From: Bifidobacteriaceae bacterium
GTDB taxonomy: Bacteria > Actinomycetota > Actinomycetes > Actinomycetales > WQXJ01
Assembly (NCBI GenBank): GCA_031256885.1
Contig: JAIRPS010000065.1
Location: forward strand, 1-9,831
Length of the DNA stretch: 9,831 nt
Reading direction: 5' to 3'
This document shows positions 1 to 8,201 of the stretch, piece by piece (the stretch's first letter is position 1; each line of letters begins with the position of its first letter). Made by a program: the position numbers and the translations under genes. The notes beneath the pieces are model-generated. The model saw only the letters and a list, made by a program, of their open reading frames with translations, was not told the origin of the DNA and did no database searches.

Positions 1-1
1 G

Positions 2-1461
<1,460 letters not shown>

Positions 1462-1483
1462 GACCAATGTCAAGGAGTCGCCA

Positions 1484-2479
1484 ATGACCAGTCAAGATTG
1501 GCTCGCTAAAGATTTCTACAAGGTGCTTGGCGTCCCAGCCGATGCTGATGCTTCGGTTATCAAACGGGCTTTTCGTAAACGGGGAGCAGCTTTGCATCCC
1601 GATGCTAACCCTGATGATCCGCAAGCTGAAGAGCGTTTCAAGGATCTCAACGAAGCCTATGCGGTGCTCAATGATCCGCAACAGCGTCAACAATATGATG
1701 CTTTACGGGCAATGGCACGGGGCGGTCCACGCTTCGCGGCTGGTGCGGGCGGACCGTCTGGTGCATCTTTTGAAGATTTGCTCGGCGGACTTTTTGGCGG
1801 TGGAACGCGCGTGCGTTACTCCGGTAACAATGCTCAGAATGTGCCGCTGGAGGATCTGCTGGGATCGTTTGGCGGTGGCGGCGGCTTCAGCGGTTTTGAT
1901 TCTGCTGGTTTTGGTCAGACCAGCCGTCCGCAGCGCGGTAGCGATATCAAAGCCAGTATTGAAGTTGCTTTGCGTGATGCAGTAGCCGGAACAACAGTCA
2001 GCTTCGAGGTGTCTGGTCGTCAACTTTCGGCACGTTTACCAGCAGGATTGAATGACGGTCAACGCATTCGCATTCGTGGTAAAGGTGGCCCCGGTGTGGC
2101 GGGTGGTCCAAATGGTGACGTGATTTTGACGGTTCACGTCACCGCCCATCCAGTATGGTCTTTAGATGGCGCTAATCTGCGCATGACTTTGCCAGTTGGT
2201 TTTGCGGAAATCGCGCTCGGCACGCGCGTTGATGTGCCAACCTTGGACGGCGGGACGGTCAAACTAAAAATACCGTCCGGTACTCCAGCGGGGCGAGTGC
2301 TCCGTATTAAAGGTCGCGGCATTGAACGTGGCGGGCAGCGTGGCGATTTGTTGGTGACTGTTCAAGTGGCTGTGCCGGAACGTCTCAGTAAGCCAGCCAA
2401 GCAAGCGCTTGAAGCTTTCCGTGATGCAACTGCTCAAGATGATCCTCGTTCTGGTTTAGCGGAACAAGCAGCGGCCTAA
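1484..2479 (+). CDS. dnaJ: DnaJ-type co-chaperone (Hsp40) without zinc finger, CbpA-like architecture
   Basis: This 331-residue J-domain protein stimulates the DnaK ATPase and delivers unfolded clients to it. The start ATG has a strong ribosome binding site, AAGGAG at 1472-1477, six bases upstream. The J domain spans about residues 10-75, starting at DFYKVLGVPADAD, with the HPD motif at 38-40 and the helix IV segment NDPQQRQQYDALRA. A Gly/Phe-rich linker runs to about residue 150 (LLGGLFGGG, FGGGGGFSGF). The two C-terminal client-binding domains follow, with QRIRIRGKGGPG, HPVWSLDGANLRM, KIPSGTPAGRVLRIKGRG and RGDLLVTVQV. There are no cysteines, so the four CXXCXGXG zinc-binding motifs of classical (class A) DnaJ are absent. 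It therefore has class B architecture, like the second DnaJ found in the dnaK operon of several actinobacteria. A class A DnaJ may be encoded elsewhere, often beside hrcA. It is very likely co-transcribed with dnaK, grpE and hspR. Confidence 0.95.
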   Translation: MTSQDWLAKDFYKVLGVPADADASVIKRAFRKRGAALHPDANPDDPQAEERFKDLNEAYAVLNDPQQRQQYDALRAMARGGPRFAAGAGGPSGASFEDLLGGLFGGGTRVRYSGNNAQNVPLEDLLGSFGGGGGFSGFDSAGFGQTSRPQRGSDIKASIEVALRDAVAGTTVSFEVSGRQLSARLPAGLNDGQRIRIRGKGGPGVAGGPNGDVILTVHVTAHPVWSLDGANLRMTLPVGFAEIALGTRVDVPTLDGGTVKLKIPSGTPAGRVLRIKGRGIERGGQRGDLLVTVQVAVPERLSKPAKQALEAFRDATAQDDPRSGLAEQAAA

Positions 2480-2497
2480 ACGAACACGGTGGGTGAA

Positions 2498-2980
2498 ATG
2501 AGTTGGACTGATAATGCGCCACAGTTTGTTATCTCAGTAGACGCTCAGCGCGCCGAAATGCATCCTCAAACGCTGCGTCAATACGATCGGCTCGGCCTGG
2601 GTGTGACAGGCCGAGCCGCTGGTCGTGGCCGGCGCTATTCCGAGCGGGATATTGCGGTACTTCGTGAAGTGCAACGCTTGTCGGTCGAAGAAGGTGTCAA
2701 CCTGGCGGGTATTCGTCAGATTCTGGCGCTCCAAGCGCAAGTGCGTGGTCTGCGTGCCGAGGTTGAGTTTCTGCGCGCTCAGCGCGATTCGCGGCAGCGA
2801 GTTTTTGCGGTTCACCCTGAACAGGGCGCTGAAGCAGTGGCCCCCACAAGACGTTCGGCTGGTTTGGCTGGTCAGTCACAGGCGAGCGACTTGGCGGAGC
2901 CTAAGGCTGCCAGTCAGCGCCAAGATGCTGGGCAAACTGCCCCGCGCCAATCGACAGCTTTGATCATTTGGCATGATTAA
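2498..2980 (+). CDS. hspR: Heat-shock repressor HspR, MerR family
   Basis: This 160-residue transcription factor corresponds to HspR, the repressor of the dnaK operon (and often clpB) in actinobacteria. It binds HAIR inverted repeats with DnaK as co-repressor. The N-terminal MerR-type winged helix-turn-helix covers about residues 10-80: FVISVDAQRAEMHPQTLRQY, then DRLGLG, then GRGRRYSERDI. LSVEEGVNLAGIRQIL comes next, followed by a short coiled coil (LQAQVRGLRAEVEFLRAQ). The last residues, STALIIWHD, resemble the conserved hydrophobic end of other HspR proteins, while the 50 residues before it are low-complexity and probably disordered. I chose ATG at 2498 because GGTGGG lies four bases upstream. 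The GTG at 2489, adding three residues, has no ribosome binding site. The gene follows dnaJ by 18 bp and closes the operon, giving a feedback loop. No clear HAIR motif was seen inside the window. Confidence 0.93.
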   Translation: MSWTDNAPQFVISVDAQRAEMHPQTLRQYDRLGLGVTGRAAGRGRRYSERDIAVLREVQRLSVEEGVNLAGIRQILALQAQVRGLRAEVEFLRAQRDSRQRVFAVHPEQGAEAVAPTRRSAGLAGQSQASDLAEPKAASQRQDAGQTAPRQSTALIIWHD

Positions 2981-2993
2981 TTTGTCCGATGTC

Positions 2994-3008
2994 GGCGGCT
3001 CGACCGCC
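2994..3008 (+). terminator. Short GC-rich hairpin after hspR, possible weak terminator
   Basis: The arms GGCGG (2994-2998) and CCGCC (3004-3008) can pair around a five-base loop (CTCGA), starting 13 bases after the hspR stop. No T-tract follows (the next bases are CGGGCAATG), so this is not a canonical intrinsic terminator. It is placed where the heat-shock operon should end. Actinobacterial terminators often lack U-runs, but five base pairs is weak evidence. Confidence 0.3.
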
Positions 3009-3035
3009 CGGGCAATGAAAAATTATGCACTCGAC

Positions 3036-3054
3036 TGGGTATAGACTAGACCCA
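3036..3054 (+). promoter_or_regulatory. 19-bp near-perfect palindrome overlapping a candidate -10 box of the protease promoter
   Basis: The sequence TGGGTATAGACTAGACCCA pairs at eight of nine positions around a central A at 3045. It contains TAGACT (3042-3047) and, shifted by two, TATAGA (3040-3045). Both fit the actinobacterial -10 pattern TANNNT and lie 53-55 bases before the protease start. No convincing -35 TTGACA is seen at the right distance; the area (3017-3024) is A-rich. Such symmetry over a -10 box is typical of a repressor operator, but the cognate regulator is unknown. That this is the protease promoter is an inference from position and motif. Confidence 0.45.
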
Positions 3055-3082
3055 CCTGATATTTCCAGATTTCAACCTCATC

Positions 3083-3090
3083 GAAAGGTG
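3083..3090 (+). promoter_or_regulatory. Ribosome binding site that fixes the protease start at 3100
   Basis: GAAAGGTG, continuing as ATC, is complementary to much of the 16S rRNA 3' end and lies nine bases before the ATG at 3100. It decides between that ATG and the in-frame ATG at 3025. The latter has no ribosome binding site, would place 25 polar residues before the signal peptide, and lies upstream of the candidate -10 box. Confidence 0.75.
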
Positions 3091-3099
3091 ATCGCCCCT

Positions 3100-6000
3100 A
3101 TGATTCTCTTCTCCTCATCCCGGCCAGGCAGGTTGGCCGGTGTAGGCGTAGCCGCTTTGGCTTGCGCCGCTTTGGCTTTTGGCCAGTTAGGCGCGGCTTC
3201 GGCCGAGCCGCCGGCAGCACAAACCCCCGCTGTTGCCGTCCAAACCCCCGATCTTCGTGATGCCATGGTAGCCGCTGCCCAGTCAGTTGAGCCCTACGCT
3301 GCTGACGAAGTTTTGACCGCCATTGTTGACTTGACCAAACCGACAGCACTGGACGTGCCCGGCTTGATCGACGACTACGGCACTGAGCAAACTGAAGGCG
3401 ATGAGCAAGCTGCTGCCGCCTACCGTGAAGAACTCAAAGCTGGGCAAGCCCGTGTTGCCCAAGCAATCACTGGCTTGTATCCGCAAGCTGTGTTCCGCTA
3501 TTCCTTCACCAACTTGCTGAACGGTTTTGCTGTAAAGCTCCCCTGGGGACTGTTTGAGCAAGTCAAAGCGATACCAGGTGTGGCCGATGTGTGGGTTAGT
3601 CAAACCTATACACCTGAGCTTCAGGTGGCAAGTGTTGCCCAAGGCCCACTTGTTCAGGCTGTGGCTACTGATTCTGGGTCAACCACGCAAATGGGTCTTG
3701 AAGCCGCCTGGAATGCTGGTTTCACCGGCGCTGGTAAAGTGTTAGCCATTTTTGACTCTGGTATTTATTTGGAGCATGAGCAATTCAGCTACATGAATCC
3801 CGATATTACAGCTGCGCATCCTGATAATTATAAGTCAAAGGCAGATGTCCAGGCGATTATTGACGCCAACCCAGATATGAACCTGTTCAAGCATGATTGG
3901 GGCTCATGGTTCCATGGCTTTGCTGATCCAGGTTTTAAAGAAGAAGGCCAACAAGCAGCTCGTGAAGGCAAGTTCTGGTATAACGAGAAAGTCCCCTTCC
4001 AAGCTGACTATATTTACGGCAAATTTGATGCTCGCTCTTCTCGCTGGGCACCGTTTGGCAGCGAACATGGCACCCATGTGTCCGGTATTGCAGCAGGTAA
4101 CGCTGGCCCCAATGATCGTAGCGGCATGAAAGGATCAGCTCCCGATGCTCAGATCATGTTCTTTAAAGTATTTGATGACTTTGATTCGGCTGAACAGGAA
4201 TACGATGAGTCATTGTTCGCCGCATTGGACGACGCAGTCACTTTAGGAGTTAACGCTTTCAACCTGTCTCTGGGTATTCCCAACGGTCATTCGACTTATC
4301 ACACATATGCCCAAGCTGGTTATCAGAAGGCTTATAACCGCGCCAAGCAGCACGGCATCAGCGTGCAGGTATCCGCAGGTAATAGTCAACGTGACGCCAA
4401 TAGCGGCATACTGACTGGTATGGCACGTGCCGCCACTCGACCCAACCAAGGCACTGGCGGCTTTTCCGGCACATTGTTCTCTCCTATGACGGTTTCATCC
4501 GCTAATGGTGGTGGGCATGTTTCCGGCACTGTGGGCAGTATTGCCCGTACCACCGTCAACTTCACCAAAGCGGCTGATGGCACGCAGGCGCGCGCCAGCA
4601 TCCAAGGCCCGACTTCCGGTGACTTTACTGATTCAGTATATGGGGCAAACCGCCAGGCTGATCCACCTGGTATTCAAGGTCTCCTGCCCGGCTCCTATCC
4701 GCTGGTTGATGTGGGCGCAGCTACTGAAGAAACCATTCTGGCAGCCGGTAACGCCACCGAGTTAGCTGATGCTCTAGCGGGCAAGGTTGCACTGGTTTCC
4801 GGAGCTTTGACCGCCGTTTCACAAGCTAACGGCAACAACCCTCCCGGTATTACCGATGCTGCGCGCATCACTCAGGAACGGCTGATCGCTGCACACCCCT
4901 TGGCAATCATTGCTTGCGGTACTACTACTAGTGCCGGCGTGGCTTATTATCCGCAAAGTTTTGTTGACCTGGCAGCTTTGCCGTTTGTTGGCAATCTCGG
5001 CACCACTAACTGCACCAATATTCGTAGCACGCTGACCGCTAATCCTGAAGGCGTTAACGTCTCCTTCAACTCGGCGCGTCCCGCCGCTTTTAGTGCTGGA
5101 ACGCTGGATGATCTAGGTCCTTCCAGCTTCACCTCTTGGGGTGTGACTGAGTCCTTGCGCTTGAAGCCAGAAATCATGGCTCCGGGCGGCAACATCTACT
5201 CCGCCACCTGGACAAACCCTGGCGGTTATGTCAGCAAGTCGGGTACTTCGATGGCTTCGCCTAACTCGGAGGGCGCGATCGCGCTGATTCAGCAGATTGT
5301 TGATAAGAAGATTGATGATGGTGTGATCACTGGTGTGGCAAAGCACTCGCAAGCTTATGCCAACCTGGTTGACCAGTTCACCATGTCCAACGCACTGCCT
5401 TACACCGGTACCGTGACTGGCACGTATTTCTCGCCGCGTCGTCAGGGTGCTGGCATGATTCGGGTGGATAAGGTGTTGAACTCGAATGTGTCTTTGCGTA
5501 ATGAGGTTGTGTTTGATCCGGAAACTGGTGAAGCGCCGCGCGCTAAGGTGGAGTTGGGTGACAAGGTGGGCGATCAGTTCTCGTTCAGTTTTGTGGTTGA
5601 TAACTTCAATACTGCTTCCCGCACCTTCCAGGTTTCCGCTGCTATCCAAACTGATGCCACAACCGTTTCCAATGGTCGCCGTCAGGTTCTCGCCGGTAGC
5701 TCAACCGACCGAACCGCCTCTGAAGTGTTGCCTTTGCCGGGTGCGGTTATTCGGGTGACTGGTGTTGAGGGTGGTCAGTTGGCTGGTGATGAGGAGAATG
5801 TGAATAAGTATTCGCCTTCGTTTGCTGATCCGGCGGCGGTTAGTGTGCCGCGTCAGTCGAGTGCTCGGGTGACGGTGTCGGTTGATTTGTCTGGTGTTGC
5901 TAATTTGGCTGAGCTGGATACTTGGTTCCCCAATGGTTTGTTCTTGGACGGGTTTGTGTTCTTGGATTCAAGCCGTGAGAAGGTTTCTATTCCGTTTATG

Positions 6001-8115
6001 GGCTTTAGGGGTGATTGGAATGCTTCACCGTTGTTTGACACGTTGACGGCGTATCAGTCGCGTACTGGTAAGAGTGTGGCTGATTTGGATTACCCCTCGT
6101 ACCATGTGTCGGCTTTGGCTACCCTTGATGGTTCGGTTGAGCGGGTGCTGGGTGCTAACCAGTATTCGCCAGCAGCCGCCTGGCCAACTCATAACTCAAG
6201 CGGTTCAGTTTCTGCGGCACGGACTTGGTTGGATAATCAGCGTAATGCTGGGAATTTGCAGCCGGAGTTGACGGCGTTCAGCCCGGATGGCGACGGCCAA
6301 TTCGACCTGGTGTACGCAAACTTGGCTTTGTTGCGCGAAGCTAAAGCGTTGGCAGTGGTTGTCAAAGACAATGCTGGTAACGTGGTCAAGACTCTTGGCC
6401 CAGATTACGAGTTCTTTGAGCTATTGAACGGCGATGCATGCCAGACGCAGCAGATTGCGGCGACCTATGGTACTAAGTATCAGCGTAGGCTGGCTTGGGA
6501 TGGTACTGATAATGCTGGTCAGCCGGTTGCGGATGGTCAGTATAGTTATGAGGTGCGGGCTGTTTTGGAGCATGCGTTCCTGAAAGATTTGGGTTATCCT
6601 TCAACTGATGCTGCGGTTTTGGCGTATTTGACTGATCCGGCTAATCAGCAGGTGCAGTCGCTTGGGTTTGCGGTGAAGGTTGATCGGACAGCGCCGAGTG
6701 TGGTGTTGACGGCTGGGGCTACTGAGGGTTCGGTAGCGTTGGCAGCTAGTGATGATCAGGCTTTGCAAGCGGTTGGTTTGTATAACGGTAGTGCGTTGGT
6801 TGGTTCGGTGCGTATTCCGAGCACGCCGGGCGGCGATTATGCGGCAACAATTGTTTTGCCTGATGGTGTTAGTGCTGCTCAGTTGACTGCTCAGGCGGTT
6901 GATTTTGCGGGTAACGTGGCGAGCAGTTCGTATAGTGCGGTCAATGGTAACTTGCAAGCTTTGATTGAGCTGGTGCATGTGCATGAGTTGTATGAGCAGC
7001 GGCAGGGTTTGTATACCAGTTTGTCTTATCAGGCGATGGCTGATGCTTTGACGGCGGCGCGCGTGCAGATCGCGGTGGGTATTGTGACTGATGCTCAGTT
7101 CGCTGGGTTTATTGCGGCGTTCCAGGCGGCTGTGGCTGGTTTGGTGTTAGCGGTTGATACTTCTGGTTTGGAGTTGCTGATTGATTTGGCGGACGCGATT
7201 TTGGCTGATCCGGGCGCGTATGTGCCAACGCATTTGGCTGATTTAGCGGCGGCTGTGGCGGCTGCTCGGGCTTTGCTGGTTGATCCGTTGCTTGATCAGG
7301 ACCGGGTTACTGTTGGTATCCGTGATTTAGCTGAGGCTTTAGCGCGGGTTGAGTTGAAGGGTGATAAGGCTGTTTTGGATGCGCTGATCGCGGTGGTTCA
7401 AGGTCTTGATCCTGACCGGTTTACGCCTGCTAGTTGGGCGCCGGTGGCTGCCGCGTTGGCGGCTGGCTTGGTGGTCAGTGCTGATGTGAATGCTTCAGCG
7501 AGTCAGGTTGATGCGGCGGTTACTGGGTTGACTGAGGCGATTGATTTGTTGGTGTTGCGCGCAGCGAAGGCTGGTTTGTTGTCAGCGATTAGTGTGGCTA
7601 ACAATATTTTGGCTAATACTGGAGCGTATGTGCCTAGTTCTTTGACTGGTTTAGCGGATGCTCGTGATGCGGCGCAAACTGTTTACGATAACGCTGACGC
7701 TACCCAGGCTCAGGTGACAGCGGCGCAGACCGCGTTGCTGGCCCGGGTTGCGGCGGTGAAGTTACGTAACCAGCCTGCGCCGGTGATCGGGTCGGCTGGT
7801 TTAGCGAAACTGGCTCCTGAGGCGGCGCCAGCCGCAGCAGCGGTGAAACTGTTTGCTACCACACCCACCCCGCGCATCAAAGGCACTGCTAAGGTTGGTA
7901 AAACCTTGCAGGTCAAGCTTGGTAAATGGTCAAACAAGCCGAGTTTGAGTGTGCAATGGTACCGGAACGGTAAACCGATCAGCGGGGCCACCAAAACCAA
8001 GTACAAGGTAGCCAAAGCTGACAAAGGCAAACGACTCACCCTCAAAGTCACCGCCACCAAAGCCGGCTACCGCGCCACCATCAAAACCAGCAGCAAAACC
8101 AAGAAAATCAAATAA
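3100..8115 (+). CDS. Large secreted subtilisin-like serine protease (S8, lactocepin/C5a-peptidase type) with FIVAR-like repeats and basic C-terminal domain
   Basis: This 1671-residue exported protease has a Sec signal peptide at residues 1-35 (positive start SSSRPGR, hydrophobic core, likely cleavage after AASA). An I9-like inhibitor propeptide follows to about residue 180. The S8 catalytic residues are visible: Asp219 (AIFDSGI), His323 (EHGTHVSGI), oxyanion Asn428 (VSAGNS) and Ser717 (SGTSMASP). A PA-type insert lies between Asn and Ser, at about 525-650. Next come PRRQGAGMI and a C5a-peptidase-type fibronectin-like domain (about 788-975, with FPNGLFLDGFVF and IPFMGFRGDW). A further beta region carries the acidic, possibly calcium-binding motif SPDGDGQFD (1061-1069). 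Four FIVAR-like helical repeats follow at 1283-1556, then an Ig-like, strongly basic tail (1588-1671). There is no LPXTG motif or C-terminal membrane anchor. It probably cleaves extracellular or host proteins at or near the cell surface; the substrate cannot be predicted. The gene stands alone, with its own candidate promoter and a strong terminator. Base composition changes sharply inside it (see findings). Confidence 0.93.
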   Translation: MILFSSSRPGRLAGVGVAALACAALAFGQLGAASAEPPAAQTPAVAVQTPDLRDAMVAAAQSVEPYAADEVLTAIVDLTKPTALDVPGLIDDYGTEQTEGDEQAAAAYREELKAGQARVAQAITGLYPQAVFRYSFTNLLNGFAVKLPWGLFEQVKAIPGVADVWVSQTYTPELQVASVAQGPLVQAVATDSGSTTQMGLEAAWNAGFTGAGKVLAIFDSGIYLEHEQFSYMNPDITAAHPDNYKSKADVQAIIDANPDMNLFKHDWGSWFHGFADPGFKEEGQQAAREGKFWYNEKVPFQADYIYGKFDARSSRWAPFGSEHGTHVSGIAAGNAGPNDRSGMKGSAPDAQIMFFKVFDDFDSAEQEYDESLFAALDDAVTLGVNAFNLSLGIPNGHSTYHTYAQAGYQKAYNRAKQHGISVQVSAGNSQRDANSGILTGMARAATRPNQGTGGFSGTLFSPMTVSSANGGGHVSGTVGSIARTTVNFTKAADGTQARASIQGPTSGDFTDSVYGANRQADPPGIQGLLPGSYPLVDVGAATEETILAAGNATELADALAGKVALVSGALTAVSQANGNNPPGITDAARITQERLIAAHPLAIIACGTTTSAGVAYYPQSFVDLAALPFVGNLGTTNCTNIRSTLTANPEGVNVSFNSARPAAFSAGTLDDLGPSSFTSWGVTESLRLKPEIMAPGGNIYSATWTNPGGYVSKSGTSMASPNSEGAIALIQQIVDKKIDDGVITGVAKHSQAYANLVDQFTMSNALPYTGTVTGTYFSPRRQGAGMIRVDKVLNSNVSLRNEVVFDPETGEAPRAKVELGDKVGDQFSFSFVVDNFNTASRTFQVSAAIQTDATTVSNGRRQVLAGSSTDRTASEVLPLPGAVIRVTGVEGGQLAGDEENVNKYSPSFADPAAVSVPRQSSARVTVSVDLSGVANLAELDTWFPNGLFLDGFVFLDSSREKVSIPFMGFRGDWNASPLFDTLTAYQSRTGKSVADLDYPSYHVSALATLDGSVERVLGANQYSPAAAWPTHNSSGSVSAARTWLDNQRNAGNLQPELTAFSPDGDGQFDLVYANLALLREAKALAVVVKDNAGNVVKTLGPDYEFFELLNGDACQTQQIAATYGTKYQRRLAWDGTDNAGQPVADGQYSYEVRAVLEHAFLKDLGYPSTDAAVLAYLTDPANQQVQSLGFAVKVDRTAPSVVLTAGATEGSVALAASDDQALQAVGLYNGSALVGSVRIPSTPGGDYAATIVLPDGVSAAQLTAQAVDFAGNVASSSYSAVNGNLQALIELVHVHELYEQRQGLYTSLSYQAMADALTAARVQIAVGIVTDAQFAGFIAAFQAAVAGLVLAVDTSGLELLIDLADAILADPGAYVPTHLADLAAAVAAARALLVDPLLDQDRVTVGIRDLAEALARVELKGDKAVLDALIAVVQGLDPDRFTPASWAPVAAALAAGLVVSADVNASASQVDAAVTGLTEAIDLLVLRAAKAGLLSAISVANNILANTGAYVPSSLTGLADARDAAQTVYDNADATQAQVTAAQTALLARVAAVKLRNQPAPVIGSAGLAKLAPEAAPAAAAVKLFATTPTPRIKGTAKVGKTLQVKLGKWSNKPSLSVQWYRNGKPISGATKTKYKVAKADKGKRLTLKVTATKAGYRATIKTSSKTKKIK
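6946..7767 (+). repeat. Four tandem FIVAR-like helical repeats encoded within the protease gene
   Basis: Four units of about 66-70 residues follow each other: 6946-7152, 7153-7362, 7363-7560 and 7561-7767. Units begin with a helix such as LELLIDLADAILADPGAYVP or AGLLSAISVANNILANTGAYVP and end with a helix of the type QVDAAVTGLTEAIDLL. Units 2 and 4 are the most alike (GAYVP, then L-x-x-L). The units are diverged at DNA level, so they are old duplications and not a slippage tract. FIVAR modules are frequent in cell-wall-associated proteins of Gram-positive bacteria, where they act as stalks or ligand-binding segments. Unit borders are approximate and set by eye. Confidence 0.7.
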
Positions 8116-8121
8116 CCCCCC

Positions 8122-8139
8122 GGTCAGCAAACCCTGACC
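8122..8139 (+). terminator. Small hairpin just after the protease stop
   Basis: GGTCAG (8122-8127) and CTGACC (8134-8139) form a perfect six-base-pair stem with a six-base loop, six bases after the stop codon. No T-run follows. It may protect the mRNA end or assist the stronger terminator that begins 13 bases later. Confidence 0.35.
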
Positions 8140-8152
8140 CCACCTAAACCCT

Positions 8153-8192
8153 GTTTGGGGGCCGCCACAACCGTGATGGCCCCCAAACTTTT
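8153..8192 (+). terminator. Intrinsic terminator of the protease gene, between convergent genes
   Basis: A perfect 11-bp stem, GTTTGGGGGCC (8153-8163) with GGCCCCCAAAC (8178-8188), encloses a 14-base loop and is followed by TTTT (8189-8192). This is a good Rho-independent terminator for the plus strand. It sits between the convergent protease and MFS genes. On the minus strand no T-run follows the stem, so termination in that direction is less certain, although the hairpin itself is symmetric. Confidence 0.85.
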
Positions 8193-8201
8193 ACGCACAG
8201 C

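Noticed and set aside
2489..2497. GTG start for hspR three codons upstream
   Set aside because: No ribosome binding site precedes it, and the GGTGGG element fits the ATG at 2498 better. The difference is only three residues and does not affect the call.
3030..3051. Possible HspR-binding HAIR motif (CTCGACT followed by ACTAGAC)
   Set aside because: The left half matches the CTTGAGT consensus at only five of seven positions, the right half at four of seven, and the spacer is eight instead of seven. This is too weak to claim HspR control of the protease.
3025..3099. In-frame N-terminal extension of the protease by 25 residues from the ATG at 3025
   Set aside because: It lacks a ribosome binding site, overlaps the candidate promoter and palindrome, and would put polar residues before an otherwise standard signal peptide. 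The ATG at 3100 has a good ribosome binding site.
5113..5649. 178-codon open frame on the minus strand
   Set aside because: It lies fully inside the protease gene, has no recognisable domain, and is explained by codon bias of the opposite strand.
6601..6984. 127-codon minus-strand open frame rich in Arg, Thr and Ser
   Set aside because: It is a shadow of the GT-rich part of the protease gene and shows no protein-like domain.
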